A DNA stretch of 61,033 nt from Prochlorococcus sp. AG-355-I20. Lineage in GTDB: Bacteria; Cyanobacteriota; Cyanobacteriia; PCC-6307; Cyanobiaceae. Below the pieces are notes generated by a model that searched no databases, had not been told where the DNA came from, and worked only from the letters and a program-made list of their open reading frames with translations. This document shows positions 8,908 to 18,146 of the stretch, piece by piece. The stretch spans positions 1-61,033 of the forward strand of contig QCDM01000007.1 in assembly GCA_003280895.1 (NCBI GenBank). The letters run 5' to 3'. Position numbers and translations under genes: made by a program. Position 1 is the stretch's first letter. Each line of letters begins with the position of its first letter.

Positions 8908-10107
8908 TTATATTTTTGGATTAGTACTTAAAAAATTCAACTTTTCTATAAATTCAGTTATTACTCCTTCCCCCCCTTTTCTTTTCAAGTTAAATCTAGC
9001 GACATTTTTTAATTCTTCATGACTATCATTAACGGAGAAGGAAAAAGGCAAAAGAAAACAACAAGGCAAATCAGATTCATCATCACCAATATAAGCAACA
9101 TTTATTGCTTTCAATTTCATTTTACTAATAAGATCTAAACAACCTTTCCTTTTATCAGCTTGGTTAAAGTTTACGAATTCTACACCTAATTCTTTTGCTC
9201 TAATTCGTAACGGGATAGAATCTCTCCCACTCAAAAAACCAACTTTAAAACCCTTTGATAAAAGTTTTTTAATTGCTGATCCATCTTTTACGTTAAAAGA
9301 TTTCAGCTTCTCACCTTCATCTCCGTACCATACAAGACCATTAGTTAATGTTCCATCAATATCACAAATAAGCCCTTTAATATTATTAGCCAATAATGTA
9401 TTTTCTGCTCTAAGCAAATCATCTTGAGTATCAACTCCAATAGACTTATTTTTTGTAATAAGCATTTTTATTGACATATTATTTTCTAACCAATGAAGTT
9501 GTTCAAGATTTTCTAAATTGCAAAGAATACCCGATTTGAAATTTTTAATTCTCTGTAAAGCATCTCTTTTAAATGCATATATCCCCTTATGAGAGTAAAA
9601 GGTTTTAGCTCCGTAAGGAATTTTTGATCTACTAAAATAAAGAGCATATTGATTAATGTCAAAAACCACTTTTACATTAGAGGGTTCTTCAGCTTCTAAA
9701 TTATCAACTTCATGACAGATTGAAACTACATCAACATCACTAGATCTTATTGTCTTGTGTAAATTATTTAAATCAATCGGGTTAACTAAAGGTTCATCTC
9801 CCTGCAAATTTATAACAAGCTCAGAATCAATATGATCAAGAATATCTAATATTCTTTCAGTTCCATTTTTAATATCTTTGCTTGTAAGAAAAGATTTAAT
9901 ACCTAAATCTTCAGAAACCTTTTTAATTCTATTATCGTCGGTAGCCACTATTACTTCAGCTTTAAAATCTACTTTTAAAGCAGCTTCAATAACCCAACTA
10001 ATCAATGGTTTTCCTGCGATATCAATTAATAACTTGTTAGGAAGTCTTTTAGAACCAATTCTCGCGGGGATCACAATGGTAGAGGGTTTTTTATCCATAA
10101 ATATCAT
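8908..10107 (-). CDS. kdsB: Fused CMP-KDO synthetase and KDO-8-phosphate phosphatase (KdsB-KdsC)
   Basis: Residues 1-240 are a cytidylyltransferase: IPARIGSKRLPNK, then LQGDEP, typical of KdsB, which activates KDO to CMP-KDO. Residues 243-399 are a HAD phosphatase of the KdsC type, with CDIDGTLT near 248, FLSGRDS and YIGDDESD, which would dephosphorylate KDO-8-P. The two consecutive late steps are thus in one 399-residue chain. The start could be ATG 10107 or the second ATG at 10098; neither has a clear ribosome binding site. It lies 52 bp downstream of kdsA on the same strand, probably in one operon. KDO here most likely feeds the KpsC/KpsS linker nearby. Confidence 0.92.
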   Translation of the reverse strand: MIFMDKKPSTIVIPARIGSKRLPNKLLIDIAGKPLISWVIEAALKVDFKAEVIVATDDNRIKKVSEDLGIKSFLTSKDIKNGTERILDILDHIDSELVINLQGDEPLVNPIDLNNLHKTIRSSDVDVVSICHEVDNLEAEEPSNVKVVFDINQYALYFSRSKIPYGAKTFYSHKGIYAFKRDALQRIKNFKSGILCNLENLEQLHWLENNMSIKMLITKNKSIGVDTQDDLLRAENTLLANNIKGLICDIDGTLTNGLVWYGDEGEKLKSFNVKDGSAIKKLLSKGFKVGFLSGRDSIPLRIRAKELGVEFVNFNQADKRKGCLDLISKMKLKAINVAYIGDDESDLPCCFLLPFSFSVNDSHEELKNVARFNLKRKGGEGVITEFIEKLNFLSTNPKI

Positions 10108-10159
10108 TAAGGACTAATTCATTATATTTAAATCAGTATCCTTGGAACAATAGAAGATT

Positions 10160-10993
10160 TTATTCAATTGGAAATACCCGCTGATTCTTGACAAGATTGT
10201 CAATTTGACATATTTGATCTACAAATTCTGAGACTACATTTAGTGGGATTGCAGAAGCTCCATCACATTTGGCGAAGTCAGGGTCCTTATGTGCCTCTAT
10301 AAATATTGCATCTATGGATGTAGCGGTAACAGCTTTAGCTAATTTCAAGGCATAACTTCTTCTTCCATTTGAGGAAGATTCGCCATTATCTCTGAATTGC
10401 AAGGAGTGAGTAATATCAACACAAATTGGTTTATTTGTTTGTTCTTTTATTATTTCCAATCCTATAAGGTCAACTATCTGTTGATTGTATCCGTACATAC
10501 TACCTCTCTCGCAAATAATGACATCATCACATCCATATTTAGAAAACTTCTGGACAATATATTTAATCTGATCCGGAGAAATAAATTGAGGTTTTTTAAT
10601 ATTGATTGGTTTACCAGTACTTGAAAGCGCCTTAATTAAATCAGTTTGTCTCGCTAAAAATGCAGGGAGTTGAAGCATATCACAAACTTCAGAAGCTAAA
10701 TTAGCTTGGTATATTTCATGAATATCTGTAATTATAGGAACTTTCAGAATATTCTTTATTTCTTTTAACATCTCCATTCCTCTAGTTAATCCTGGACCTC
10801 TATAACTACCGAAAGAGCTTCTATTAGCTTTATCAAAACTTGCTTTAAAAATATAGGATAATTTATTTCTCCTACAAGCTTCCTTAAATTCCTTACCTAT
10901 TTCAATTGCATCATTAATATCATCTAAAACATTTATCCCGCCTATTATTGAAATTTTTTTTTCTTTTCCTAATTTAATTGGATAGAAATCCAT
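10160..10993 (-). CDS. kdsA: KDO-8-phosphate synthase
   Basis: This 277-residue protein condenses phosphoenolpyruvate with arabinose-5-phosphate to KDO-8-phosphate. It carries GGINVLDDI at the start of the barrel, YIFKASFDKANRSS, SYRGPGL, TDIHE, DMLQLPAFLARQTDL and IFIEAHKDPDFAKCDG, all typical of KdsA. Length is normal for the family. It precedes the kdsB-kdsC fusion on the same strand and is divergent from kdsD across a 228 bp spacer that probably holds both promoters. Confidence 0.96.
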   Translation of the reverse strand: MDFYPIKLGKEKKISIIGGINVLDDINDAIEIGKEFKEACRRNKLSYIFKASFDKANRSSFGSYRGPGLTRGMEMLKEIKNILKVPIITDIHEIYQANLASEVCDMLQLPAFLARQTDLIKALSSTGKPINIKKPQFISPDQIKYIVQKFSKYGCDDVIICERGSMYGYNQQIVDLIGLEIIKEQTNKPICVDITHSLQFRDNGESSSNGRRSYALKLAKAVTATSIDAIFIEAHKDPDFAKCDGASAIPLNVVSEFVDQICQIDNLVKNQRVFPIE

Positions 10994-11221
10994 AAAACAA
11001 TATTATTGAATTGGTTAATCTAAATAAATTAAGATAACTATCTATAGTCAAAAATATCATAAAAAAACTACAAAAAAACTAAAAATTTTTAATCTTAGCC
11101 ATTAAAGAAAAAAAATTTATAAGATTTTTAACATAAAAAATTAAAATTGCTTAAGTCCATATTTTCAAATAGTTTTTCAAAGTAATATAATTAATCCACA
11201 ATTTCTCAAATTCCGCTCATA

Positions 11222-12169
11222 ATGCTACCAATAGAAAGAATAAAGAAAGCTAGAGTTTTATTGGAATTAGAATCAGAGGCTATTCTTGATGCAGCTAAGA
11301 AATTAGATTTAAATTTTTCAAAAAGCGTTGATTTAATGATCAATTGCAAAGGAACATTAGTAATATCTGGGTTAGGGAAATCGGGCAGCATTGGAAAAAA
11401 AATAGCTGCAACATTGGTATCATTAGGAACACCTTCTATCTTTCTTCATACTTCAGATGCTTTCCACGGTGATCTCGGTATTTTAAGAAAAAATGATCTT
11501 TTACTCTTAATTTCTAATAGTGGCGAAACTGAGGAATTAGTTAAGCTTTTAAACTATGCTCATAATATTGGCATCAAAAGTATAGTAATTTCAGGTAATG
11601 AAAATTCGACTCTATACAAAAAAGCGACTTATCATCTAAATGCCGCTGTAGAAAGTGAAGCTTGTCCATTAAACTTAGCTCCTACATGTTCCACTTCTGT
11701 AACTATGGCACTAGGAGATGCATTAGCTAGTATTTGTGCAATAGAGAAAGGATTCAAAGAAAATGATTTTGCAAGATTCCATCCATCAGGAAATCTTCAT
11801 AAAATGAATTTTGAAATTGTCGATAATATAATGATTACTCAATATTTACCAATTTGTGATAAAAATACTACAATAAAAAACCTAATATTAGAAATATCTA
11901 AAGGACAACAAGGTGCAGTTTTTATTTGTGAAAATAAAAAACTTTTATGGGTTTTTACTGATGGAGATCTAAGAAGATGTATTGAAAGTGGAATTCGAAT
12001 AACAACTAAGATAAAAAATCTTAAATATTCAATCCCTTTAACCATCAAATCAGGCTCAAAAGTTTCGATTGCTTTAAAAAAAATGCAATCGAATAAAATA
12101 TCAATTTTACCTGTTGTTGATACTATGGGAATCCTTTTAGGTTCTGTAAAACTATCTCAATGTATATAA
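11222..12169 (+). CDS. kdsD: Arabinose-5-phosphate isomerase
   Basis: This 315-residue SIS-domain isomerase converts ribulose-5-phosphate to arabinose-5-phosphate, the first step of KDO synthesis. The SIS domain is visible as VISGLGKSGSIGKKIAATL and ISNSGETEEL (residues 40-110). ACPLNLAPTCST near 157 is characteristic of KdsD/KpsF. The C-terminal half carries two CBS-like segments, the second ending ISILPVVDTMGILLG. Together with kdsA and the kdsB-kdsC fusion it completes the route to CMP-KDO within 3.3 kb. Confidence 0.94.
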   Translation: MLPIERIKKARVLLELESEAILDAAKKLDLNFSKSVDLMINCKGTLVISGLGKSGSIGKKIAATLVSLGTPSIFLHTSDAFHGDLGILRKNDLLLLISNSGETEELVKLLNYAHNIGIKSIVISGNENSTLYKKATYHLNAAVESEACPLNLAPTCSTSVTMALGDALASICAIEKGFKENDFARFHPSGNLHKMNFEIVDNIMITQYLPICDKNTTIKNLILEISKGQQGAVFICENKKLLWVFTDGDLRRCIESGIRITTKIKNLKYSIPLTIKSGSKVSIALKKMQSNKISILPVVDTMGILLGSVKLSQCI

Positions 12170-12199
12170 AGTATTTTTAGTAAATTTAAAATTATTTAA

Positions 12200-12955
12200 T
12201 TATTTTCTTAAAGCGTTTGAAAGAATTCTTTTTCTTTCTTCATTATTATCTAGAAGTTTAGAAATATTTGAAATCCATAATTCAGTATTATTATCTAATA
12301 AAATCCCATCATAATTATCATTAATAAATTTTGAGAATGGCTCACAATTAGAATAGATCCCTACTGCACCTAATCTGGTAGTATCAAAAAATTTTGTAGG
12401 AGATCTATAATTATTAAATTGTGATTTTATAATTGGATTCAAAACAATATCCACATTTCTCATCGAGCTATCTAAATAAAATGTTTCCCAATTCATTGGA
12501 TATATCATTTTTAATCTTGGTATAGATTTGAAATAATTTCTCCATTTTTTATCTACATATATTTCTATAAGACAATCATCTCTTTCATTTTGTAATTTTT
12601 CAAATAATGGTTTCAACCATTTCAACTCCAAAGTATGAGAGCTTGTCCCAAGATAAGCAACTCTATAAAGCTTTTTTGGGGTAGAAACGTTTTTATAAAC
12701 AAGGTCCAGTAAATTTATTTTGATATATTGACTATAGTTTTTGTTTTTTAATTTTTTTTCTAGTCTTATATTTGTGACCCAAATTTCGTTAATAATATAT
12801 TTCAAAAAAAATTTATAGCAATAGATATTAAAAAATATTTTCAACTTGTAAAACAATGGAAGTTCAGAAAAAATATTTAAATCGAGTAAATTATCATCAA
12901 TAAGTAAAATTATATTTTTTGAATCTTTTTTTAAATTAATTAAATCAAAAACCAA
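12200..12955 (-). CDS. Glycosyltransferase-like protein, 5' end irregular
   Basis: From a TTG at 12955 the frame encodes 251 residues resembling the C-terminal nucleotide-sugar-binding half of a GT-B glycosyltransferase: YLGTSSHTLELKWLKPLF, then SPTKFFDTTRLGAVGIYSN and SKFINDNYDGILLDNN. The same frame stays open and protein-like upstream to 13141 (for example PIAVISKGITPTVFYWL), where TAA stops it, yet that stretch has no ATG, GTG or TTG at a sensible place. The true protein therefore either begins at a rare codon such as ATT near 13138 or is the remnant of a longer, 5'-damaged gene. It is convergent with kdsD. Confidence 0.6.
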   Translation of the reverse strand: MVFDLINLKKDSKNIILLIDDNLLDLNIFSELPLFYKLKIFFNIYCYKFFLKYIINEIWVTNIRLEKKLKNKNYSQYIKINLLDLVYKNVSTPKKLYRVAYLGTSSHTLELKWLKPLFEKLQNERDDCLIEIYVDKKWRNYFKSIPRLKMIYPMNWETFYLDSSMRNVDIVLNPIIKSQFNNYRSPTKFFDTTRLGAVGIYSNCEPFSKFINDNYDGILLDNNTELWISNISKLLDNNEERKRILSNALRK

Positions 12956-13214
12956 AGTAAAAGGAATATACCTTACAAGAATAATTGTATTGTAATAACT
13001 TAAATCGTTCTTTTTAATATTATTAGGATTTAAAACATCAGAAATTTCCTTGTTAAGCCAATAAAATACTGTAGGCGTTATCCCTTTAGAGATAACTGCT
13101 ATAGGTTCTTCTAATAAATCAAAATTTACTTTGTTAATAACTTAAAAATAGGAAAAACTTTAATTGATATTATAATTAGAAAAAAGAAAGAAAACTTAAG
13201 TTTTTCAAATAAGT

Positions 13215-14063
13215 ATGTATGAATATTTTTTAAAAAATTATTTGCACTATCTAATAGAGAATACTGAACATTATTTAATTTATCTTATTCCCGGTGAGGA
13301 TCTATCCTTAAATTTTAAATGGTATGGAGAAGAAAGAGCAAAAGCCTTTAAAATACTATATTCAAACTCCCTTACAAACGATATTGAAGAACGAGACTTC
13401 TACTATACACATATGGTTATATGGGACAAGAAATATAAGGAGCTAGCTGCTGGTCAAAGATTTTTGTTTAACAAAAAAGGGGAAATGAAAAATAAATCAC
13501 ATTCTTATTTAGAGTACTATCACCCAAAAACATACGAAAAACTAATAAATATTAGTTTTTGTGAAATAGGAAGAACTTTTATAATGCCTAATTTTCAAAA
13601 GAGTATTTATTTAATTGAACTAATTAGAGGCTTCGTTAGAATTCCTGAATCAAAAAATATAAGTGTGGGGATAGGATTAATAAGTTTTGATCAAAATAAT
13701 CTGAAAAAAGATTGTGTAAATTACTTTTTAGAAATATTAAATTTTTCAAAAACTAACCCTCTTGATATTCCTAATGGTAAATATTCATATGAACAATTTA
13801 ATAGAAATAAAAAATCTGATGAAAAATTTATACTTAAATATGAAAATTTGCGTCATATTGAAAAAAAATTAAAAGATATTGATTCAAACTTCAAAATGCC
13901 GGATGTTTTGAAACCTTATCTAAGATATTGCGGAATATCATATGAATCTTATTCTATAGCAAAAGACTATAATGGAAAGATACAATTATTATTTTCAGGA
14001 AAATCTGAAAATATCTCAAGTAGTCAAAGAAAATTTCTAAAAAAATATAATATTGATTATTAA
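13215..14063 (+). CDS. GNAT acyltransferase related to OlsB (ornithine lipid type)
   Basis: The 282-residue protein has the layout of the OlsB/autoinducer-synthase-like GNAT acyltransferases: KWYGEERAKAFKILYS, an acidic DIEERDFYYTHMVIWD stretch, AAGQRFLF, and CEIGRTFIMPNFQKS near residue 118, which corresponds to the ELGRS-P-YR motif. Such enzymes move an acyl chain from acyl-ACP to an amine. The gene is convergent with a PlsC-like acyltransferase only 6 bp away, and OlsB-type and PlsC-type enzymes together make N,O-acylated amino-acid lipids. Substrate is unknown; an unusual lipid anchor for the KDO-linked glycan is a guess from context. Confidence 0.6.
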   Translation: MYEYFLKNYLHYLIENTEHYLIYLIPGEDLSLNFKWYGEERAKAFKILYSNSLTNDIEERDFYYTHMVIWDKKYKELAAGQRFLFNKKGEMKNKSHSYLEYYHPKTYEKLINISFCEIGRTFIMPNFQKSIYLIELIRGFVRIPESKNISVGIGLISFDQNNLKKDCVNYFLEILNFSKTNPLDIPNGKYSYEQFNRNKKSDEKFILKYENLRHIEKKLKDIDSNFKMPDVLKPYLRYCGISYESYSIAKDYNGKIQLLFSGKSENISSSQRKFLKKYNIDY

Positions 14064-14069
14064 ATATTT

Positions 14070-14804
14070 TTAAGTATCTGAATAAAATAAACATAGTTCT
14101 AAATGAAGATCTTCAGAACTTTTATAATCTTTTGGATTAAAAACATTTACTTTTTCTATTTGTACAGTAAATTTATCAGAATATATTCTTTTAAAAATAT
14201 ATTTACCAATATTTCTATCATATTTAATCTTTGATTTATCATTAAAAATAAATTTCCAAGCTATAACTTCTAAATTATTAACCATTGATAGCTTAGATAC
14301 ACTCTTTGATAATCTTTTGATGATTGATGTATATATAGATCCACTTGGATAAATAAGAATATTTTCATCATTTTTACAGATTCTATCTAAAAATAAATAA
14401 GCTAATTTTCTTTCATTAAAATTTAAATAGTCAAAACAATAATGTCCATAATTACTTAATGAAAGCTCAATAAATGGAAGAAATTTTTTTAAATGTTGAT
14501 CAACTGTAGTTATAGTTTTAAATTTGAAAAAATTCTGTGCTATAAAAATATCTAAAGGGTTGTCATGATTAGATATATGAATACCTTTTTTAAAAAACTT
14601 TTTTTTAATATTTTCGTCAATTTTATATTTTATACCTAAAGAAACTGAACAAAAGTAAGCAGCAGACTTAAAGACATTTTTAGCAAATTTTTTATAATTA
14701 AAGAAAATAAGTATTAACTGAATAAGATAAAGTAAGTATGAAAAAACAAAAATATTTAATCTTAAAATTAAATTCAAAAATTTTTTTATTTTAAATATTT
14801 TCAT
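14070..14804 (-). CDS. PlsC/LPLAT-family lysolipid acyltransferase
   Basis: This 244-residue protein has an N-terminal hydrophobic segment (residues 14-36) and the HX4D motif of the family as SNHDNPLD near residue 78. A second block is YPSGSIYTS (usually PEGT-like). It should acylate a lysolipid at the inner membrane. The gene is the last of a tight operon with kpsC and kpsS, 3 bp after kpsS. KpsC and KpsS build a poly-KDO linker on a lyso-phospholipid in known capsule systems, so an acyltransferase here may make or modify the anchor lipid. It could also be the OlsA-like partner of the neighbouring GNAT enzyme. Confidence 0.75.
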   Translation of the reverse strand: MKIFKIKKFLNLILRLNIFVFSYLLYLIQLILIFFNYKKFAKNVFKSAAYFCSVSLGIKYKIDENIKKKFFKKGIHISNHDNPLDIFIAQNFFKFKTITTVDQHLKKFLPFIELSLSNYGHYCFDYLNFNERKLAYLFLDRICKNDENILIYPSGSIYTSIIKRLSKSVSKLSMVNNLEVIAWKFIFNDKSKIKYDRNIGKYIFKRIYSDKFTVQIEKVNVFNPKDYKSSEDLHLELCLFYSDT

Positions 14805-14807
14805 TTT

Positions 14808-16031
14808 TTAAAAATAAAAAACTTTATTAAATGGGAAATATCCATCAAAATTTCCATTTATCTGTGAATTTTCTAAAATATATTTGTAAAACTTGTTGAA
14901 TAATAATTTATCTACAGGAATTGGATTTTTAAAAAATGAAACTAAATCTCTTTGATCTGATAACCCTTCGATATTAAAAGGGGAAATACCGAGTGATTTA
15001 AGAGGAATAGAATGATAAAGTGATTGATAGCCTACAGTACTATTTATGAGGACAGTACCTCTACAATTTGAATTTTGGAATATCTTTGACAAAAAACAGT
15101 CATGAATGTAGAAAACTTTCTTAAAAACCCCAAATTCCTTTGATATTTTTTCTATTAGATTGTAGTAATTTGTATAACCTCTATCTCTAGGATGATGCTT
15201 AAAAACTAAATTACAATCTATTTTTGCTTCAGCAAAATCTTTTATAATCTTATAAATAAATTTTTTATTATCTTTTATATTCGAACCCTCTGTTAATTGG
15301 CTATCTGTTGAAACTTGTAGTATCACAAAATAAAAATTTTTTTCAAAAAAACATTTTTTCTTTAATTTATACTCACTTAATCTGAAATAGTATTTTAAGA
15401 AAAATCCTTTTATTTGATACCAAATATAAATAGGCTTAGGCTGTAATTTATGATCATAATTAACGATATTATAATTTTTAAAACAATGGTTTATAAAAGT
15501 TATTGCTTTCCAAATCTTTCTTATACGAAAACGTGCATATTTTTTAGCAATAGGAAATTTTTCATAAGAATCTTGTTTCAAATAAAAATCCCTATTTTTT
15601 ATAAATCCACTATTGTAATTTATTCCCTTATTTTCTAAAGTCACAAAATTTGGTCTTAAATATCCAAGTTCAAAAATATGGGTTTTTATTATTTTATCTT
15701 CTTTTTTTAGTTCATCTACTAACTCCAAAGCTTGCTTGTGAGGTATTAAAACATTTCCATACATGAAAATATGCTTAATTTTTTTATCAATTATTACTTT
15801 TTTTAAGACCTCTTTAAAAAATTTAATATCTTGGGTATATTTAATCAGTCTGGATTCTGGGAACCCATATTCATATAGTGGAAAAGAAATTTTGAATGTT
15901 TGAACATTATTTTCTTCCAAAAAGTTCGTTAATCTAGCAAAAAAAGTGCCAATAGGTCCCATTAAAAATAGACAGTTGCCATTAATTAAAACCTTTTTTC
16001 TGAATATTGGGATATTGTAATTTAGAACCAT
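14808..16031 (-). CDS. kpsS: KpsS-like capsule KDO transferase
   Basis: This 407-residue protein matches the KpsS family of the capsule polysaccharide biosynthesis group: LFLMGPIGTFFARLTNFL near the N terminus, the FPESRL region, FELGYLRPNFVTLE near residue 143, and LVFKHHPRDRGY in the second half. KpsS adds the first KDO to a lyso-phosphatidylglycerol acceptor at the cytoplasmic face. The gene lies 3 bp after kpsC and 3 bp before the acyltransferase, so the three are almost certainly co-transcribed. The length is normal. Confidence 0.85.
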   Translation of the reverse strand: MVLNYNIPIFRKKVLINGNCLFLMGPIGTFFARLTNFLEENNVQTFKISFPLYEYGFPESRLIKYTQDIKFFKEVLKKVIIDKKIKHIFMYGNVLIPHKQALELVDELKKEDKIIKTHIFELGYLRPNFVTLENKGINYNSGFIKNRDFYLKQDSYEKFPIAKKYARFRIRKIWKAITFINHCFKNYNIVNYDHKLQPKPIYIWYQIKGFFLKYYFRLSEYKLKKKCFFEKNFYFVILQVSTDSQLTEGSNIKDNKKFIYKIIKDFAEAKIDCNLVFKHHPRDRGYTNYYNLIEKISKEFGVFKKVFYIHDCFLSKIFQNSNCRGTVLINSTVGYQSLYHSIPLKSLGISPFNIEGLSDQRDLVSFFKNPIPVDKLLFNKFYKYILENSQINGNFDGYFPFNKVFYF

Positions 16032-16034
16032 TTA

Positions 16035-18026
16035 TTAAGTAATTTTTGATAAGTAATCTTTTAAAAAACCCCAATATTTAAAAATTATTTGCTCTAAATT
16101 TTTTTTCGTTTTTAAAGAAATAATTTCTTCAATTATATTCTCTATTTCTGTTGGAGTTTTATATTTGATACTCGAATATAGTGGATAATTTACTAAAGCA
16201 ATAAAAGTTAATTCATCTATGGTTAATTTTCTAGTTCTTCTTTTTGCCCAAGCATGATTATTTAGTTTGTCATCAGTAAGTCCCCACCCCGCATAGAATG
16301 GCAGCCCATATGTTGTAACAGATATTCCTCTTATTAAAGCTTCAAAACCTCCCAAGGAAGTAAACAAAGCTACTCTATCAACTTTACTTAAAAGGTCATC
16401 AAGTGATGTTTTTTTTGCAATAAAATCCGCATACTCATAAATATAAGCTTCTTTTTTACCCTTTAATCGTAGTCCGGACTCAATATCTGGATGTGGCTTA
16501 TAAATGATGTAAGCATCTGGATAATCTTTTCTAACTTCTTTAACTAATGCGAAATTTGTTTTTGGGATAGTGTTATCGGGAACACCATAAATAATAGATT
16601 TATCAGTTTCCACTTGACCTAATACACCAATTATCTGTTTATTTTTAGCATTATTTGGTAATTTTATTTTTTTAGTTAATCTAAGATTATATTTACTGAT
16701 TTTTAGTTTAATAATTAAATCAATAATTCTTCTAGCTCTTATAATTTCGTTATTAGTTACTTTTCTTTTTTGGAGAAGGTCCTCCAGATCACTTACTCTA
16801 CTGGCATCATAATGTATGCCTTTTTTATCAAACAAAAGACTTAATGGTGGATATAGTTCACCTCCAAGGCCTACAGATCTGACAAAGCCATCTTCTACAG
16901 AAATAAAATTTCTTAATTTTGAATTATTGTTATTACTGTTTATCTGATTTTTCCCCCAAAAAATAATATTTTGCATCTTACTTTCGTATCTACCAAAAGA
17001 ACTAACTCTTTGACCACTAAGAGGATAAATGAATCGATTAATCTGTTTAGCTTTCCATGGTGTTAAGTTAATAGCTTTTAAATCATTAGAGAAAAATTGT
17101 GAAGCTTTTCTCGAATTGTGAACAAATTCCATAATTTCTTCAATTTCACATCTTCTTTTTGTTCTGGGATCCAAGCAAATCTGATATTTAATTAAAGAGG
17201 AAAAAACAAGTTGCTCCAGGGTAATAGATTTTATTTTTCTAGAGTTTTTAATTTTGATATGGTCACTTGTTAAGCCAAGTCCCGAATAAAATGGTCTCCC
17301 AAAGACATGAACGCTTTTTCCATAAATTAAAGCTTCAAATCCAACTTGACTTGAAACTACACAAACTGCAGAACTGCAATCTATTAATTTATTTATCTGC
17401 CCAATATTACTTATAACTTCAACATTTTTTTCTAAGTAATATTTTTTATCCAAACAACCTTTTTTTTTGTAATTAATAACATCTGGATGGATCTTAATAA
17501 CAATTTTGTGATTAGGCCAATTTTTTACAGCGAAATCAAACATTTTTTTAAAAGAACCTTCATCGCCTCCACCATATTCCAAAGAAAGATCTCCATAAAT
17601 CTGATCAATTAATAAAATATAAGGCTCTGAAGGTGGCTCTATAAAAAAGGGGAAATTGTATTTTGATATTGAATATTCTCTCCATAATTCAATTAGATTT
17701 CTAGCTCTTAAAAAACATTCTCGACTGAGTGATTTATTCATTATTTTAAATAAATCACTTTTACTCTTATAGTCATAATAAATACCATTATTGTCATAAC
17801 AAATGCTTAATGGAATTTTTTTCTTATTAATACCAAAAGAATGTATAAATCCGTCCTCAACAAGTACTACTTTGAATAATTTTCGGTTTTTTCTAAAAAA
17901 TTTTCCTGATTTTTTCATCCCCCAGCTATAACAAATATGTTTATTTAAGTTGAACTCTTTGACTATAATTTTTGTTCTTGAATTATTTAAAAATAAATTT
18001 CTAAATAAAATTACAAATTTATACAT
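16035..18026 (-). CDS. kpsC: KpsC-like dual-domain KDO transferase
   Basis: This 663-residue protein holds two similar halves, as in KpsC, which alternates beta-2,4 and beta-2,7 KDO linkages to extend the poly-KDO linker of ABC-exported capsules. Each half has a VEDGFxxSxG motif (VLVEDGFIHSFG near 56; SVEDGFVRSVG near 373), a VIKIHPDV or YKPHPDI motif, and a GFEALIYG/GFEALIRG block followed by FYxGxGLT. It starts at ATG 18026 and leads a three-gene operon. It is divergent from the rfb cluster. Intact KdsA, KdsB-KdsC and KdsD nearby supply its donor. Confidence 0.93.
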   Translation of the reverse strand: MYKFVILFRNLFLNNSRTKIIVKEFNLNKHICYSWGMKKSGKFFRKNRKLFKVVLVEDGFIHSFGINKKKIPLSICYDNNGIYYDYKSKSDLFKIMNKSLSRECFLRARNLIELWREYSISKYNFPFFIEPPSEPYILLIDQIYGDLSLEYGGGDEGSFKKMFDFAVKNWPNHKIVIKIHPDVINYKKKGCLDKKYYLEKNVEVISNIGQINKLIDCSSAVCVVSSQVGFEALIYGKSVHVFGRPFYSGLGLTSDHIKIKNSRKIKSITLEQLVFSSLIKYQICLDPRTKRRCEIEEIMEFVHNSRKASQFFSNDLKAINLTPWKAKQINRFIYPLSGQRVSSFGRYESKMQNIIFWGKNQINSNNNNSKLRNFISVEDGFVRSVGLGGELYPPLSLLFDKKGIHYDASRVSDLEDLLQKRKVTNNEIIRARRIIDLIIKLKISKYNLRLTKKIKLPNNAKNKQIIGVLGQVETDKSIIYGVPDNTIPKTNFALVKEVRKDYPDAYIIYKPHPDIESGLRLKGKKEAYIYEYADFIAKKTSLDDLLSKVDRVALFTSLGGFEALIRGISVTTYGLPFYAGWGLTDDKLNNHAWAKRRTRKLTIDELTFIALVNYPLYSSIKYKTPTEIENIIEEIISLKTKKNLEQIIFKYWGFLKDYLSKIT

Positions 18027-18146
18027 ATCTATTTTCTTTTACTTTATTTTAGCTTTTAAGTTTATGAAACAGTATCAACCTTAGTTTGTTTTTTAGATAT
18101 GAGATGTAGTTAGGGTTGAAATTAAACTCTTAGAGTTGACTAGAAG

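Noticed and set aside
9878..10117. Plus-strand ORF opposite kdsB
   Set aside because: Shadow of a well-conserved KdsB coding sequence.
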